DNA from: Bacillus sp. es.034
Lineage (GTDB): Bacteria > Bacillota > Bacilli > Bacillales > Bacillaceae_B
Direction: 5' to 3'
Length of the DNA: 64,000 nt
NCBI RefSeq assembly: GCF_002563655.1
Contig: NZ_PDIY01000001.1
Span: forward strand, 1 to 64,000
In this document: positions 54,201-62,375 of the stretch, in pieces
Position numbering within the stretch: position 1 is the first letter of the stretch
Layout of the letters: every line of letters starts with the position of its first letter
Program-made: the position numbers and the translations under genes
The notes under the pieces: generated by a model
The model's input: the letters and a program-made list of their open reading frames with translations, nothing else
Told to the model about the DNA's origin: nothing
Database searches by the model: none

Positions 54201-55190
54201 TTACTCGAGAGCCCCGACTTCCTTATAATACTTCTCTGCTCCAGGATGAAGCTTACCTACATTGTTTTTCACTGAATACTCTGCATCAAAGTCTTTCATA
54301 ATCGGTGATAACGTTGTCCACGTATCTTTTTCTTCTACCATCATTTTCGTCAGCTTGTATACCGTCTCTTCATCCATTAGGTCATCATTGACTAATAGAA
54401 CGGTATAACCGGCAACTGTGTTGACATCTTCTTTCACATTGGAATACGTGCCGCCTTCAACCGTATATTCCAAATATCCTTCATTCTTTTCATGCAGACC
54501 TTTAATCGTTTCATCATCCAAAGGAATCAAGCGGATTCCAAGTGTGGTATCAAGCTCCTGGAAGGTGGAGACAGGCGCCGCTACCATTCCTACAATGGCA
54601 TCGATATGACCGTCACGAAGAAGATCTGCTCCGTCAGCCGTACCAATATACTCAATTCCGCCAAGGTCATCGTAGGACATATCATTCAGCTTTAAAATAT
54701 CCTGAAAGGCAAGTTCTCCACTGTATCCTTTAATCCCAGGGCTTACTTTCTTCCCTTTTAAGTCCTTTACAGATTTGATATCAGAATCGGCACGAACGAC
54801 GATATGGAACACATTCGGATAAAGGGTTGCAACGGTGCTGACATTGTCCACTTTTTCTTTAAAAGCATTTTCTCCTTTTAAAGCTTCCGGGACCGTCTGA
54901 CCATTACTGAATCCAAGAGCAAATGTACCTTGACTTAGCCCCAATAGGTTGGAAACAGATCCACCTTCGACCACTGTTACAGATGAATCCGGGAAGACTT
55001 CACTCATTTTTTCCCCCATTGAACCTGATAATGTGTACCAGAAGCCACCCACTGTAGCCGACCCGAAAGCCATATCTTTAGGCGGGCCATCAGCGCTATC
55101 CTTTTTAGTACTGCCAGCTTCATCTGAAGAACATGCTGCTAATGTCATTAATAATAAGGTTACCAATACGATTAAATATTTTTTCATCAT
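54201..55190 (-). CDS. TAXI-family TRAP solute-binding lipoprotein
   Basis: This 329-residue protein has a signal peptide with lipobox MTLAAC. The mature part opens with MAFGSATVGGFWYTLSG, the TAXI family pattern, and has VKDLKGKKVSPG. ATGs at 55190 and 55187 are both possible after AAGGGGG. It binds the carboxylate imported by the fused permease next to it. Characterised TAXI systems take up glutamate or dicarboxylates, so the substrate here is open. Confidence 0.9.
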   Translation of the reverse strand: MMKKYLIVLVTLLLMTLAACSSDEAGSTKKDSADGPPKDMAFGSATVGGFWYTLSGSMGEKMSEVFPDSSVTVVEGGSVSNLLGLSQGTFALGFSNGQTVPEALKGENAFKEKVDNVSTVATLYPNVFHIVVRADSDIKSVKDLKGKKVSPGIKGYSGELAFQDILKLNDMSYDDLGGIEYIGTADGADLLRDGHIDAIVGMVAAPVSTFQELDTTLGIRLIPLDDETIKGLHEKNEGYLEYTVEGGTYSNVKEDVNTVAGYTVLLVNDDLMDEETVYKLTKMMVEEKDTWTTLSPIMKDFDAEYSVKNNVGKLHPGAEKYYKEVGALE

Positions 55191-55200
55191 TACGTCCCCC

Positions 55201-55857
55201 TTATTTTGCTTTGATTTTTGTTTTTTCTATTAAATGAAATGGTGCATCTGTTATTTCTCTTAATCCATCTACAGAAATGTCCGAGAGAATTTCAACCAAG
55301 AACATCTTTTCTTCCATAAACTTGAATACCGCTTGCTCTGTTACGATCATGTCCGCTTTTCTCACTCCGCTACTTGGATAAGAAAGCTTTTTTACAAGTT
55401 TTGGACTCCCATTTTTGGACAAATGCATCGAAGCGATGATCATGCGTTTCGCTCCTGCAACAAGGTCCATGGCTCCACCAACCCCCAGGATGGTTTCACC
55501 CGGTACTGCCCAGTTGGCAACTTCTCCGGTTTGATCAACCTGTAAAGCACCAAGAACTGCTGTATCAATATGCCCTCCCCGTATCATCAAGAAGGAGTCA
55601 GAGCTGTCAAATAAGGAAGAACCGATATCCATGGAAACAGGTTTTTTACTCGCACTGATCAAATCCATATCCACTTCCTCACCAGTTGGAGTAGGTCCCA
55701 TACCAAGCAACCCATTTTCTGATTGAAGGTAAACCTTTTTATCTCCAAGATAATCCGGAATGAGAGTAGGGATGCCGACTCCTAAATTAACGATTTCATC
55801 TTCGTTTAATTCTTGAGCAACCCTTTTGGCAATTGTGACTCTTTTAGAATGACTCAA
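55201..55857 (-). CDS. scoB: 3-oxoacid CoA-transferase subunit B
   Basis: This 218-residue subunit carries the catalytic Glu in YLQSENGLLGMGPTP and GGAMDLVAGAKRMI. With subunit A it moves CoA from succinyl- or acetyl-CoA to a free acid. It overlaps subunit A by 14 bases. It likely activates the imported acid at the entry of the pathway. Confidence 0.92.
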   Translation of the reverse strand: MSHSKRVTIAKRVAQELNEDEIVNLGVGIPTLIPDYLGDKKVYLQSENGLLGMGPTPTGEEVDMDLISASKKPVSMDIGSSLFDSSDSFLMIRGGHIDTAVLGALQVDQTGEVANWAVPGETILGVGGAMDLVAGAKRMIIASMHLSKNGSPKLVKKLSYPSSGVRKADMIVTEQAVFKFMEEKMFLVEILSDISVDGLREITDAPFHLIEKTKIKAK

Positions 55858-56530
55858 CGTATCTTCCCCCTTCCTTCACATAGCGGTTTTGAACGATAAA
55901 GTCCACGTATAAGTGAGGTGTCACGACTTCTTCGGGAGCAAATGACCCTGCTTCCACGATTTCATCCACCTCTGCTATGACGATCTTAGCTGCTGTTGCC
56001 ATCACTGGATTGAAATTCCTTGCTGTCTTGTCATAAATTAAGTTCCCCAGCGTATCAGCCTTCAGTGCCTTGATAATGGCTACATCTCCTTTGATTGCTT
56101 TTTCAAATATGTAGGATTCACCATCAATCACTTTTTCTTCCTTTCCTTCAGCTAGCTTCGTTCCCACACCAGTCTTTGTATAGAAACCACCGATTCCGGC
56201 CCCACCGCAGCGAATCGCTTCTGCTAATGTCCCCTGGGGAATGAGTTCAATTTCCAATTCACCCTTCGACCAGGCTTTGACTGCGTCACGGTTCGTCGTA
56301 AAGTATGATCCTTTTGCCTTTTTGAGCTTTCCGGCAATCAGGAGCTTCCCAAGGCCACGCCCTTCCTCTCCCAGGTTATTACTGATGATCGTTAGATTGT
56401 CTTTATCCGAATTCACCAGTTCATCAATCAGTGTGAGGGGTGTCCCGGAAAGGCCAAACCCCCCCACCAACAATGTGTCTCCACTATGAATGTGCAGCAG
56501 TGCGTCATCCAGACTTAATCGTTTCTTCAT
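55844..56530 (-). CDS. scoA: 3-oxoacid CoA-transferase subunit A
   Basis: This 228-residue subunit opens with the family CoA-site VGGFGLSGTPLTLIDELV and has GAGIGGFYTKTGVGT. The start at 56530 (MKKRLSL) lies inside the end of the upstream acyl-CoA synthetase gene, an overlap of 26 bases, with GGGGAGGAACAAA as ribosome site. It forms the heterodimer with subunit B. Confidence 0.92.
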   Translation of the reverse strand: MKKRLSLDDALLHIHSGDTLLVGGFGLSGTPLTLIDELVNSDKDNLTIISNNLGEEGRGLGKLLIAGKLKKAKGSYFTTNRDAVKAWSKGELEIELIPQGTLAEAIRCGGAGIGGFYTKTGVGTKLAEGKEEKVIDGESYIFEKAIKGDVAIIKALKADTLGNLIYDKTARNFNPVMATAAKIVIAEVDEIVEAGSFAPEEVVTPHLYVDFIVQNRYVKEGGRYVESF

Positions 56531-57923
56531 TTTGTTCCTCCCCTTGTTTTTGAGATGCCGAGTAATGTACATAGGCAGAAAATGATTTGATGGCTGTACT
56601 TTCCTGGAAGAAATATGGCTTCTTTGTCTTCTTCAAAATGTCGATCGCCAGCTCATCGTTATAACCCTGTGACATAAATATAGGTAAAAATATACAATTA
56701 CTCTCTTTCATCAACTGTTGGATTTGTCCTGATAAAATTTCATTTTGATAGTCTACTTGGAACGGAAATGGAACGATGATATTGTCATAGTCTCCTGATT
56801 CATGGAGTACTTCCAAGCATGAAGTCAACTTGGATAAATCGTCATAAACAATCGTGGTGACATCTAAAGGATTCATAAAGGCCTTCTCGATTCCCGTTAT
56901 GCGAATCATTTCTTTCTGCAAGCACTCAGATAGTGGCGGAAGATCAATTCCATATTTATCGCATAAGTCCGCCAAGTAAATGGAAGTAGCACCGGCCCAG
57001 GAAAAAATGACGGTTCGCCCTCCCTTTGCTTTCTTGTACGAGTCGAAAAGCCAGGAGATCGCCACCACTTCATCAATACTCTCTGCCTTTATTAACCCTG
57101 GATGATTGACCATCTCCCATGGAATGGCATAATCATTATTCCTACCCAGATGATGCTTCACCGCAATTCTCGATATCTTCGAGTGACCAATTGGAAGTAA
57201 GATAACAGGCTTACGCTGAAGATAAGCTTGATGAAGCAGACGAAAAAACCGCTCTTCTTCTGTAATCGACTCAATCACCAATAGAATCGTTTCTGTGTCA
57301 GGATCATGAATCAAAAACTCAAAGCAATCATTCATGTTGATATCCATCTCATTCCCCGGAGATAGCCAGTAGGAGAATCCAAGGCCTTTCTCGTTAGCAT
57401 CTAGTATGGCCCTACCAATGCTCCCTCCATGACTGATCAAACCAACGGAGCCTTTATGAAAATTTTTTGGTTCAAATCGAGGTGAAAACGAGATTCCCCA
57501 GTTGCCAATAAAATGATAGAAACCAGGTGAATTCGGTCCATAAACCCTTGTATTTGTGCCCCTTACAATCGCTTTAAGTTCTTCTTCCCTGGTGATTCCA
57601 TCAGGGCCGCTTTCAGAAAATCCTGAGCTTAGGATGATCACATTTTTCACTTGTTTTTCTACGCATTCTTTTAGTATTTTTGGGGTATGTATAAAAGGGA
57701 TGATTATACATGCCAAATCAATCTCTTCTTTGATCTCCAGTACACTTGGATAACAAGCCATGCCTGAAATCGAATCATAATTGGGATTAACAAGAAAGAT
57801 ATCCCCAGCAAATTTTGATTTTTGAAGATTGACCATCACACGTCCGGCATTCTGATGAAATCTCTCAGATGCACCTATGATTGCAATGCTTTTAGGGGAA
57901 ACGATGGGTTGTAATGTTCTCAT
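56505..57923 (-). CDS. NDP-forming acyl-CoA synthetase alpha-type protein, no ATP-grasp part
   Basis: This 472-residue protein has a CoA-binding Rossmann domain (SIAIIGASERFHQNAGRVMV) and two succinyl-CoA-ligase-like domains, with the probable phospho-His in LISHGGSIGRA. Full-length ADP-forming acetate-CoA ligases add an ATP-grasp beta domain of about 230 residues, which is absent. No separate beta gene lies in the operon. It might use a beta subunit encoded elsewhere or work with the CoA transferase. It overlaps the regulator gene by four bases. Confidence 0.78.
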   Translation of the reverse strand: MRTLQPIVSPKSIAIIGASERFHQNAGRVMVNLQKSKFAGDIFLVNPNYDSISGMACYPSVLEIKEEIDLACIIIPFIHTPKILKECVEKQVKNVIILSSGFSESGPDGITREEELKAIVRGTNTRVYGPNSPGFYHFIGNWGISFSPRFEPKNFHKGSVGLISHGGSIGRAILDANEKGLGFSYWLSPGNEMDINMNDCFEFLIHDPDTETILLVIESITEEERFFRLLHQAYLQRKPVILLPIGHSKISRIAVKHHLGRNNDYAIPWEMVNHPGLIKAESIDEVVAISWLFDSYKKAKGGRTVIFSWAGATSIYLADLCDKYGIDLPPLSECLQKEMIRITGIEKAFMNPLDVTTIVYDDLSKLTSCLEVLHESGDYDNIIVPFPFQVDYQNEILSGQIQQLMKESNCIFLPIFMSQGYNDELAIDILKKTKKPYFFQESTAIKSFSAYVHYSASQKQGEEQNEETIKSG

Positions 57924-59971
57924 GATTTTAATGATCCCCCTTCTAATTTTTTGACCTTCCTTACTATGGTAGAAGGATTCACCTTAAGAGCCCGGGCGAT
58001 GCCACGGTAAGACTTTTCTGTGAGCGACGCCTTATAAATAAGCTCTCTTTCCAGCTCTTCTATCGCTTCCTTCAGTGGTAATATTTCATTCACCACAATG
58101 GCCTTTTCAGTACCCGTTTTTCGTTCATCCGTTTTATTAAACAACGAAAGTACATCGCTCTCATTAACTTCTTGGTTGGTAGCTGTTACATATAATCTTT
58201 CAAGTATATTGACGAGCTCTCTCACATTCCCCGGCCATCTGTAGTTGCTGAGAACTTGTATGGCTTTCGTCGAAAATCTGAGGTGTTTATCATATTTAGA
58301 AGCAAACATTCTTGAATACGAATCGACCAGAAGTGGTATATCTTCCAATCTCTTTCTCAAAGGAGGGATGGCGATCGGTATAACATTCAACCTATAGAAT
58401 AAGTCTTCACGGAAGTTCCCTTCTTGGACCAGTTCTTGCAGGTCTTTATTGGTGGCAGCAATCACACGGACATCTATCTTTTTGGGAGCTGCTGAGCCTA
58501 CCCGGGTTATCTCCATTTCCTGAAGGACCCTTAACAGTTTCACTTGAAGATGGGTAGGGATCTCTCCAATTTCATCGAGAAAAATCGTTCCATTGTTTGC
58601 TTGTTCAAATAAACCGGCTTTTCCCTTTTTTAAAGCACCCGTAAATGCTCCTCCCTCATACCCAAACAACTCTGATTCCATAAGGGTTTCCGGTATCGCT
58701 CCGCAGTTCACTTTAATGAAAGGCTGCTCCATCCTTGGACTCGCCTCTTGAATTAATTTGGCTATCTCTTCTTTCCCCACTCCCGATTCTCCAGTTAGTA
58801 AAACGGTGACATCTACTTTAGCCACCTGTTCTACGGTTTCGATCAACCTCTTCATCTCTGAAGATTCCGCTATGAAGGAACCTGTTTTCTCAGATAAGTG
58901 TAATGTCTCCAATAGTGACTTTGCTTTCTCAAGCTCATTCCTCAACGCATCAAACTCAGACATATCTTTCACATAAATGACAATTCTCTCGATCATTTGA
59001 TTGCTACTATTTTTAATGGGGTTCGCGGTAATGATTAAAGAATTATCGCTGCCGACGCTTGTTTCCATGACATTATGTCGTTTGCCCTTCGCAATCACTT
59101 TGTTGACGATCTCTTTAATAAAGTCTGGTGTCTCATGTGTGTCGGAATCGAGATTAAAAAGAGAACAAAAGCTTTGATTACTTTTAATAATCATTCCTTC
59201 TCCATCTGTAATACAGATTCCATCGGTTGAGTTTTCCAGTACACTTTCCTGCTCCCTTAAGAGCTGTTTAACGGATTCAAGTTCATTCGAAACAAATTCT
59301 ATTTCTGAAATATCCTGAAAGACGCCTACTGCCCCAGTAAGGGTTTCACCATCATAGAGTGGTGTTCTATGCGTTAAATACATTCTTCTTCCCACACGAT
59401 ATTTTTCTGTGTGTCCTTTACCAGTTCGGATGACATTCAGCAATCCACTTGGTGTTACGACATCCGTCAAGAATTTACCGAGTGCTTTCTCTTTTGACGT
59501 CATGGCCATTTTTTCTGCAGGAGGGTTGATCGATGTGATTTTCCCTTCAAGATCAATCGAGAGAATACCATTGTGGGCCGACTTGAAAATCGCATCCCAA
59601 CGGCTGACTTCCAGTTGAGAGAACTTTGCATAGGTAGCCAAATACTGATCTTTCGTCAAAAATCCAGAAATCTGTCCGTTCTTATTGATTACCGGCCAAA
59701 TATCGTGATCAATTTCTGTTATATGTTTTAATTCATCCGTTTCTTTTAGAAAATGAATGTTCGTTTTATGAATGTCAGATAGTGTTCTTTTCTTTTTTAG
59801 TAATCCACTTAAAAGATCATTCTCTGTGAAACACCCCACCAGCTCATCCTTAATGTTATAAACCAACCCGCCCTTCACTCGAGATTCAAGTAAACGATTT
59901 GCAACAGCTTCAATGTAATCGTTTTCAAAATACTTTATAGAAGTACTAGTCATTGCATCTTTCACTAACAA
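57920..59971 (-). CDS. Sigma-54-dependent activator with CBS pair, PAS domains, AAA+ and HTH
   Basis: This protein has a CBS pair (about residues 1-120), two PAS domains (about 125-225 and 245-345), the AAA+ domain and a C-terminal helix-turn-helix (SYRGIARALKVNPSTIVRKV). AAA+ motifs are intact: TGESGVGKEEI (Walker A), ELFGYEGGAFTGALK (sigma-54 contact) and GTIFLDEIGE (Walker B). A GTG at 59998 would lie four to five bases from the predicted start point with no ribosome site. TTG 59971 has GAGGGAG eight bases upstream and is the better start (683 residues). The gene heads the operon and appears to be transcribed from its own sigma-54 promoter. The ligand sensed by CBS or PAS parts is unknown. 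Confidence 0.9.
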   Translation of the reverse strand: MLVKDAMTSTSIKYFENDYIEAVANRLLESRVKGGLVYNIKDELVGCFTENDLLSGLLKKKRTLSDIHKTNIHFLKETDELKHITEIDHDIWPVINKNGQISGFLTKDQYLATYAKFSQLEVSRWDAIFKSAHNGILSIDLEGKITSINPPAEKMAMTSKEKALGKFLTDVVTPSGLLNVIRTGKGHTEKYRVGRRMYLTHRTPLYDGETLTGAVGVFQDISEIEFVSNELESVKQLLREQESVLENSTDGICITDGEGMIIKSNQSFCSLFNLDSDTHETPDFIKEIVNKVIAKGKRHNVMETSVGSDNSLIITANPIKNSSNQMIERIVIYVKDMSEFDALRNELEKAKSLLETLHLSEKTGSFIAESSEMKRLIETVEQVAKVDVTVLLTGESGVGKEEIAKLIQEASPRMEQPFIKVNCGAIPETLMESELFGYEGGAFTGALKKGKAGLFEQANNGTIFLDEIGEIPTHLQVKLLRVLQEMEITRVGSAAPKKIDVRVIAATNKDLQELVQEGNFREDLFYRLNVIPIAIPPLRKRLEDIPLLVDSYSRMFASKYDKHLRFSTKAIQVLSNYRWPGNVRELVNILERLYVTATNQEVNESDVLSLFNKTDERKTGTEKAIVVNEILPLKEAIEELERELIYKASLTEKSYRGIARALKVNPSTIVRKVKKLEGGSLKS

Positions 59972-60012
59972 TGTGCTCGCTCCCTCTGAGTGATTCACTC
60001 ATTTATTTATAA

Positions 60013-60029
60013 TGCAAGAAGTGTGCCAA
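60013..60029 (-). promoter_or_regulatory. Sigma-54 (-24/-12) promoter of the 16-gene operon
   Basis: The minus strand reads TTGGCAC, five bases, then TTGCA. GG and GC elements have exact spacing and the match to YTGGCAC-N5-TTGCW is essentially complete. Transcription should begin near 60002. Confidence 0.88.
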
Positions 60030-60101
60030 CATTAAAAAGACCATAAAATACTGACTATTCTAATGTTTTACAATATTTCAACTATAAAACAGATCGGAAA
60101 A

Positions 60102-60127
60102 TGTTGCAATATCGCAACAAGTGTTGC
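60102..60127 (-). promoter_or_regulatory. Candidate enhancer (UAS) for the sigma-54 activator
   Basis: TGTTGC-AATATC-GCAACA is a perfect inverted repeat, followed by another TGTTGC at 60122-60127. It lies about 75-100 bases upstream of the -24 element, the usual place for an activator site. Confidence 0.65.
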
Positions 60128-60197
60128 ATGAGTGCCATTATTCAGCAGAGAATAAGGTCGAAAAATAGGAAAAAGACCTATATGTCTTTTATTCATT

Positions 60198-60226
60198 AAA
60201 AAAACGTTGCGTTTGAGCAACGTTTT
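60198..60226. terminator. Hairpin upstream of the sigma-54 operon
   Basis: AAAACGTTGC and GCAACGTTTT enclose GTTTGA. The arms contain the same GTTGC/GCAAC core as the UAS, so it could be a further activator site as well as a terminator. Confidence 0.6.
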
Positions 60227-60251
60227 ACTAATTTTATTCGTTAGAAGATTA

Positions 60252-60331
60252 GGAGTATGGAGACGGTGCTTCTACTTATTGCTAATAAAATAGAGCCAAG
60301 CAAGAAGCACGGGGACGGTTCCCGTGCTTCC
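60252..60331. repeat. Dispersed palindromic repeat, diverged copy
   Basis: GGAGACGGTGCTTC and GAAGCACGGGGACGGTTCCC are followed by GTGCTTCC. The arms have drifted more than in other copies. Confidence 0.7.
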
Positions 60332-60380
60332 TGAATAATGTTATAACTTTGTTGTGTTATTGAAGGTATGACAACAAATA

Positions 60381-60427
60381 GATTCCAGCACACACTCCAT
60401 CAGATAATGGTGTGTGTGCTGGAATCC
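60381..60427 (-). terminator. Terminator of the acid-sugar operon
   Basis: GATTCCAGCACACAC and GTGTGTGTGCTGGAATC form a long near-perfect stem. It lies 75 bases after the aldolase stop codon. Confidence 0.75.
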
Positions 60428-60501
60428 AATAGTTTTGCCAATTCAAATATGAAGCCAATTAGAAAACTCACAAAAAAAGCAATAAGCAATTTTGACTTCT
60501 G

Positions 60502-61092
60502 TTACTCTGTAGTAAGTTTTCGAAGCTCCCAAGCAATATGCGCACTTTCCTCTAATTCTTCTAATGCAAAAAATGCTTCCATGATGCCTTTTCCGGGTAC
60601 TACTGGGCCGTGATGGCTCAACAGCCATCCATCACTTGCATGTACACGTTTATCAAACACTTGAAACAACTCTTGGCTACCTGGTTGTTCATAAGGAACT
60701 AAGCCAACTGTACCCAACTTCATTTTCAAGTATGGAGTATGGTCCGGCATACAATCCGATTCATTCAGGCCAGGTAGACAACTCCATAGCACACTATACG
60801 TGCTGTGCACATGAAGAACTGCAGCAGCGTTAGGCTTTGCTTTGTATACTGACAAATGCAATGGCCATTCTTTGCTTGGTTTTATGTCCCCATATTGAAT
60901 TCCATCCATGTCCAATACAGCAAACTCCTCTGCTTTCAGAGTTCCAAAGCATGTTCCAGTGGCAGTCACATACATCTTTCCTTCATGAAGGAAACTTAGG
61001 TTCGCAACACTCCCCGTTGCCTTCCCGCGTTGAAAGAGGCTTTTGGCAACCCAATTCGCCTCTTTCATCTTCATCTCTACTGTTTGATCCAT
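60502..61092 (-). CDS. otnC: Class II aldolase, probable 3-oxo-tetronate 4-phosphate decarboxylase
   Basis: This 196-residue class II aldolase/adducin protein has the zinc ligands in VLHVHSTYSV (His-x-His) and WLLSHHGPVV. Beside a DUF1537 kinase it fits OtnC, which decarboxylates 3-oxo-tetronate 4-phosphate to dihydroxyacetone phosphate. ATG 61092 is preferred; a GTG at 61101 is possible but too close to the ribosome site. Fuculose or ribulose phosphate aldolases are less likely here. Confidence 0.82.
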   Translation of the reverse strand: MDQTVEMKMKEANWVAKSLFQRGKATGSVANLSFLHEGKMYVTATGTCFGTLKAEEFAVLDMDGIQYGDIKPSKEWPLHLSVYKAKPNAAAVLHVHSTYSVLWSCLPGLNESDCMPDHTPYLKMKLGTVGLVPYEQPGSQELFQVFDKRVHASDGWLLSHHGPVVPGKGIMEAFFALEELEESAHIAWELRKLTTE

Positions 61093-61108
61093 ATTTTCCA
61101 CTTCTCTC

Positions 61109-62344
61109 TTATGTTAAAGATAAGGCTTGAAGGAAAAAGTCAGATTGTCCAAAGTTTCCGCTTTTAAATACCATCCGAATCCGTTGATCTTCTATTGGGA
61201 TCATAGTGGGTACTCCTGGTGAAATGCTATCTCCAATATGATATCCATTGTACCCAAGTCGTTTGGCCACCGCCCCACTCGTTTCTCCGCCTGCTACGAT
61301 GATTCTGTGAAACCCGGCTTCAACAGCAAGTTCTGCCAGATCTGCGGTGGCTTTTTCTAATCTTCCGGCCACTTCTTCTTTGCCTTTTTGTTGAATATCC
61401 CGCACATTTTCAGGTGTGTCGCTGCTGTATACCAGGATGGATTCTTCTTTGTTTTGAGAAATCACATTCCAAATCTTCTGGACCGATTCTTCCCCTGACA
61501 TCAATTTAAGAGGATCCATGAAGTAGGTTTTACCACCTGATTGTTGATATTCTGTAATCTGGTTTCGAGTCGCTTCACTACAACTCCCTGCTAACAGTAA
61601 CGCTGGCGAATCAGATCGCGCAAAGTCATCCGCATCCGCTTGTTCCTTACGCATTTTTGCCAATGGATAGGCAAGGCCACTTCCACCTGTGATGAGTTTG
61701 AGTTCTCCAAATAATTCTACCAGCTTTTCCGCGTCTTCTTCTTTCTCGTAATCCGGTATGATATAAAAAGGCGAATCCTTATATTGTGCGGCTATTCCTG
61801 TCATCCATTCATTTACTTCTTCCTTGTCTAAAGCATCCGGCATTTTCACACTGGGAAATTTGCTCTGGGCGTCCATTAAACGAACCAGATCACAATCCCG
61901 CATGGGCGTAAGCGGATGATCCTTCATTGGGCTCTTATCGAGTGGAACTCCATTTACATATAAACATCCATTTTTAACAGCCCGTCCATTTACGGGAAGG
62001 GCAGGACAAAGAATCGTATAAGGAACGTCCAGCTCTTCCATTACTGCATCACAAATCGGGCCGATATTCCCCTCAGGTGTAGAATCAAATGTTGAGCAAT
62101 ATTTTATATAAAACTGTTGTGCCCCTTGCTCTTTTAACCAGGCGATCGCCTCGAGTGAATCGTTGACAGCGTCATTTGGATCTTGAGTACGTGTTTTCAA
62201 GGCAATGACACATACCTCTGCCTTTGGAACCTCATCCATTTCAGGTATTCCAGAGTATAAAACGGTACTGAGTCCGCCTTTCACGAAGAAAGAAGCGATG
62301 TCACTACCACCGGTAAAGTCATCTGCAATCACACCAAAGCGCAA
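61109..62344 (-). CDS. otnK: Four-carbon acid sugar kinase (DUF1537), OtnK type
   Basis: This 411-residue protein shows the DUF1537 opening RFGVIADDFTGGSDIASFF, the CPALPVNGRAVKNGCLYVNG segment and the C-terminal nucleotide site VAGGETSGAVAKRLGY. It phosphorylates 3-oxo-tetronate. TTG 62344 is the probable start because GGGGGTG lies six bases upstream; in-frame ATG 62359 and GTG 62353 have poorer spacing. The gene lies between the aldolase and dehydrogenase, as in known otn operons. Confidence 0.85.
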   Translation of the reverse strand: MRFGVIADDFTGGSDIASFFVKGGLSTVLYSGIPEMDEVPKAEVCVIALKTRTQDPNDAVNDSLEAIAWLKEQGAQQFYIKYCSTFDSTPEGNIGPICDAVMEELDVPYTILCPALPVNGRAVKNGCLYVNGVPLDKSPMKDHPLTPMRDCDLVRLMDAQSKFPSVKMPDALDKEEVNEWMTGIAAQYKDSPFYIIPDYEKEEDAEKLVELFGELKLITGGSGLAYPLAKMRKEQADADDFARSDSPALLLAGSCSEATRNQITEYQQSGGKTYFMDPLKLMSGEESVQKIWNVISQNKEESILVYSSDTPENVRDIQQKGKEEVAGRLEKATADLAELAVEAGFHRIIVAGGETSGAVAKRLGYNGYHIGDSISPGVPTMIPIEDQRIRMVFKSGNFGQSDFFLQALSLT

Positions 62345-62375
62345 TAAATTCACCCCCATCCTATGTTTTTATGTA

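Larger units (their letters stand above)
60128..60501. other. Non-coding gap between two operons
   Basis: No gene is seen. It holds two hairpins (60198-60226 and 60381-60427) and a dispersed palindrome (60252-60331). Confidence 0.6.

Noticed and set aside
60118-60136. Second sigma-54 promoter (TGGCACTCATGCAAC on the minus strand)
   Set aside because: The GG to GC distance is three bases too short for a -24/-12 element.
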